Assembly (NCBI GenBank): GCA_028679985.1
Contig: JAJRAH010000131.1
Coordinates: 1 to 12,636, forward strand
Length of the DNA stretch: 12,636 bases
Reading direction: 5' to 3'
Source of the DNA: Methanomassiliicoccales archaeon
GTDB lineage: Archaea; Thermoplasmatota; Thermoplasmata; Methanomassiliicoccales; JACIVX01
Notes under the pieces: model-generated
What the model was told of the DNA's origin: nothing
The model's input: the letters and a program-made list of their open reading frames with translations, nothing else
The model's database searches: none
Made by a program: the position numbers and the translations under genes
Shown: piece after piece, positions 12,553 through 12,636 of the stretch
Layout: every line of letters starts with the position of its first letter
Numbering within the stretch: the first letter of the stretch is position 1

Positions 12553-12636
12553 TCAGTCCATGTCGGGCTCTTGACAGTAGATCCGTCTCGAAGACCTCGG
12601 TTCTTTCGACTCAGATGTCGGATTCGTGGAGGCAAG
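12553..12636 (-). CDS. Possible C-terminal end of a gene entering from the right edge
   Basis: A minus-strand frame is open from the window edge to a TGA at 12555-12553 and reads 27 residues ending RRIYCQEPDMD. Codon choice looks normal for this genome. The piece is too short to identify, and the opposite strand is also open here (from an ATG at 12530), so this is a weak call. Confidence 0.22.
   Translation of the reverse strand, partial: LASTNPTSESKEPRSSRRIYCQEPDMD

Noticed and set aside
12530..12636. Plus-strand gene start at the right edge
   Set aside because: The frame is open to the window end, but its translation is unusually rich in arginine from rare-looking CGA/CGG codons, and the opposite strand is equally open; too short to support.
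1..12636. Mobile elements, CRISPR arrays, tRNA genes or an integrated element
   Set aside because: No transposase, integrase, terminal repeats, regularly spaced repeats or tRNA-like cloverleaf sequence was seen, and base composition looks even across genes.

Overview
This window looks like chromosomal DNA of a euryarchaeal-type archaeon, most probably a member of the Thermoplasmatota. The grounds are a PurP-type purine synthesis enzyme, an RPA gene overlapping an RPA-associated protein gene, a small Trm112-like protein, a PdxS-type PLP synthase, and short A/T-rich TATA (box A) elements about 25-30 nt before several start codons. The phylum assignment is inference from gene content; no rRNA or tRNA was seen. 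The DNA is GC-rich and gene-dense, with both strands used in short alternating units.

Layout. Left edge: the 5' part of a class V aminotransferase gene on the minus strand. It is separated from the next gene by a 380-nt non-coding stretch that holds hairpins and TATA-like sites. Then come a plus-strand nucleotide-sugar dehydrogenase (UDP-ManNAc dehydrogenase type) and, convergent with it at a 1-nt gap, two minus-strand genes: L-threonine aldolase and, upstream of it, a Gfo/Idh/MocA oxidoreductase resembling UDP-HexNAc 3-dehydrogenases. The oxidoreductase is divergent from a 60-residue Trm112-like zinc protein, and the space between them contains two perfect 8-bp inverted repeats. Next is a minus-strand class I aminotransferase, divergent from pdxS, then purP convergent with pdxS. 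A VTT/DedA-like membrane protein follows on the minus strand, divergent from an unrecognised 205-residue protein. The right part holds the RPA operon (RPA plus RPA-associated protein, 4-nt overlap), then a convergent zinc-ribbon membrane protein and a short non-coding right edge.

How the genes fit together. Three PLP-dependent enzymes (class V aminotransferase, threonine aldolase, class I aminotransferase) lie on the same side of the PLP synthase gene pdxS. They suggest amino-acid (serine, glycine, aspartate) metabolism but are not one operon. The nucleotide-sugar dehydrogenase and the Gfo/Idh/MocA enzyme could supply modified aminosugars for surface glycans. RPA and its partner serve DNA replication and repair, and PurP serves IMP synthesis. 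Most of the window is ordinary housekeeping. The parts that deserve a second look are the palindromes in the divergent promoters, the structured 690-1069 gap, the RPA32-like architecture of the RPA partner, and the unrecognised protein at 8871-9488. I see no defence system, mobile element or CRISPR array, and no clear novel multi-gene system.
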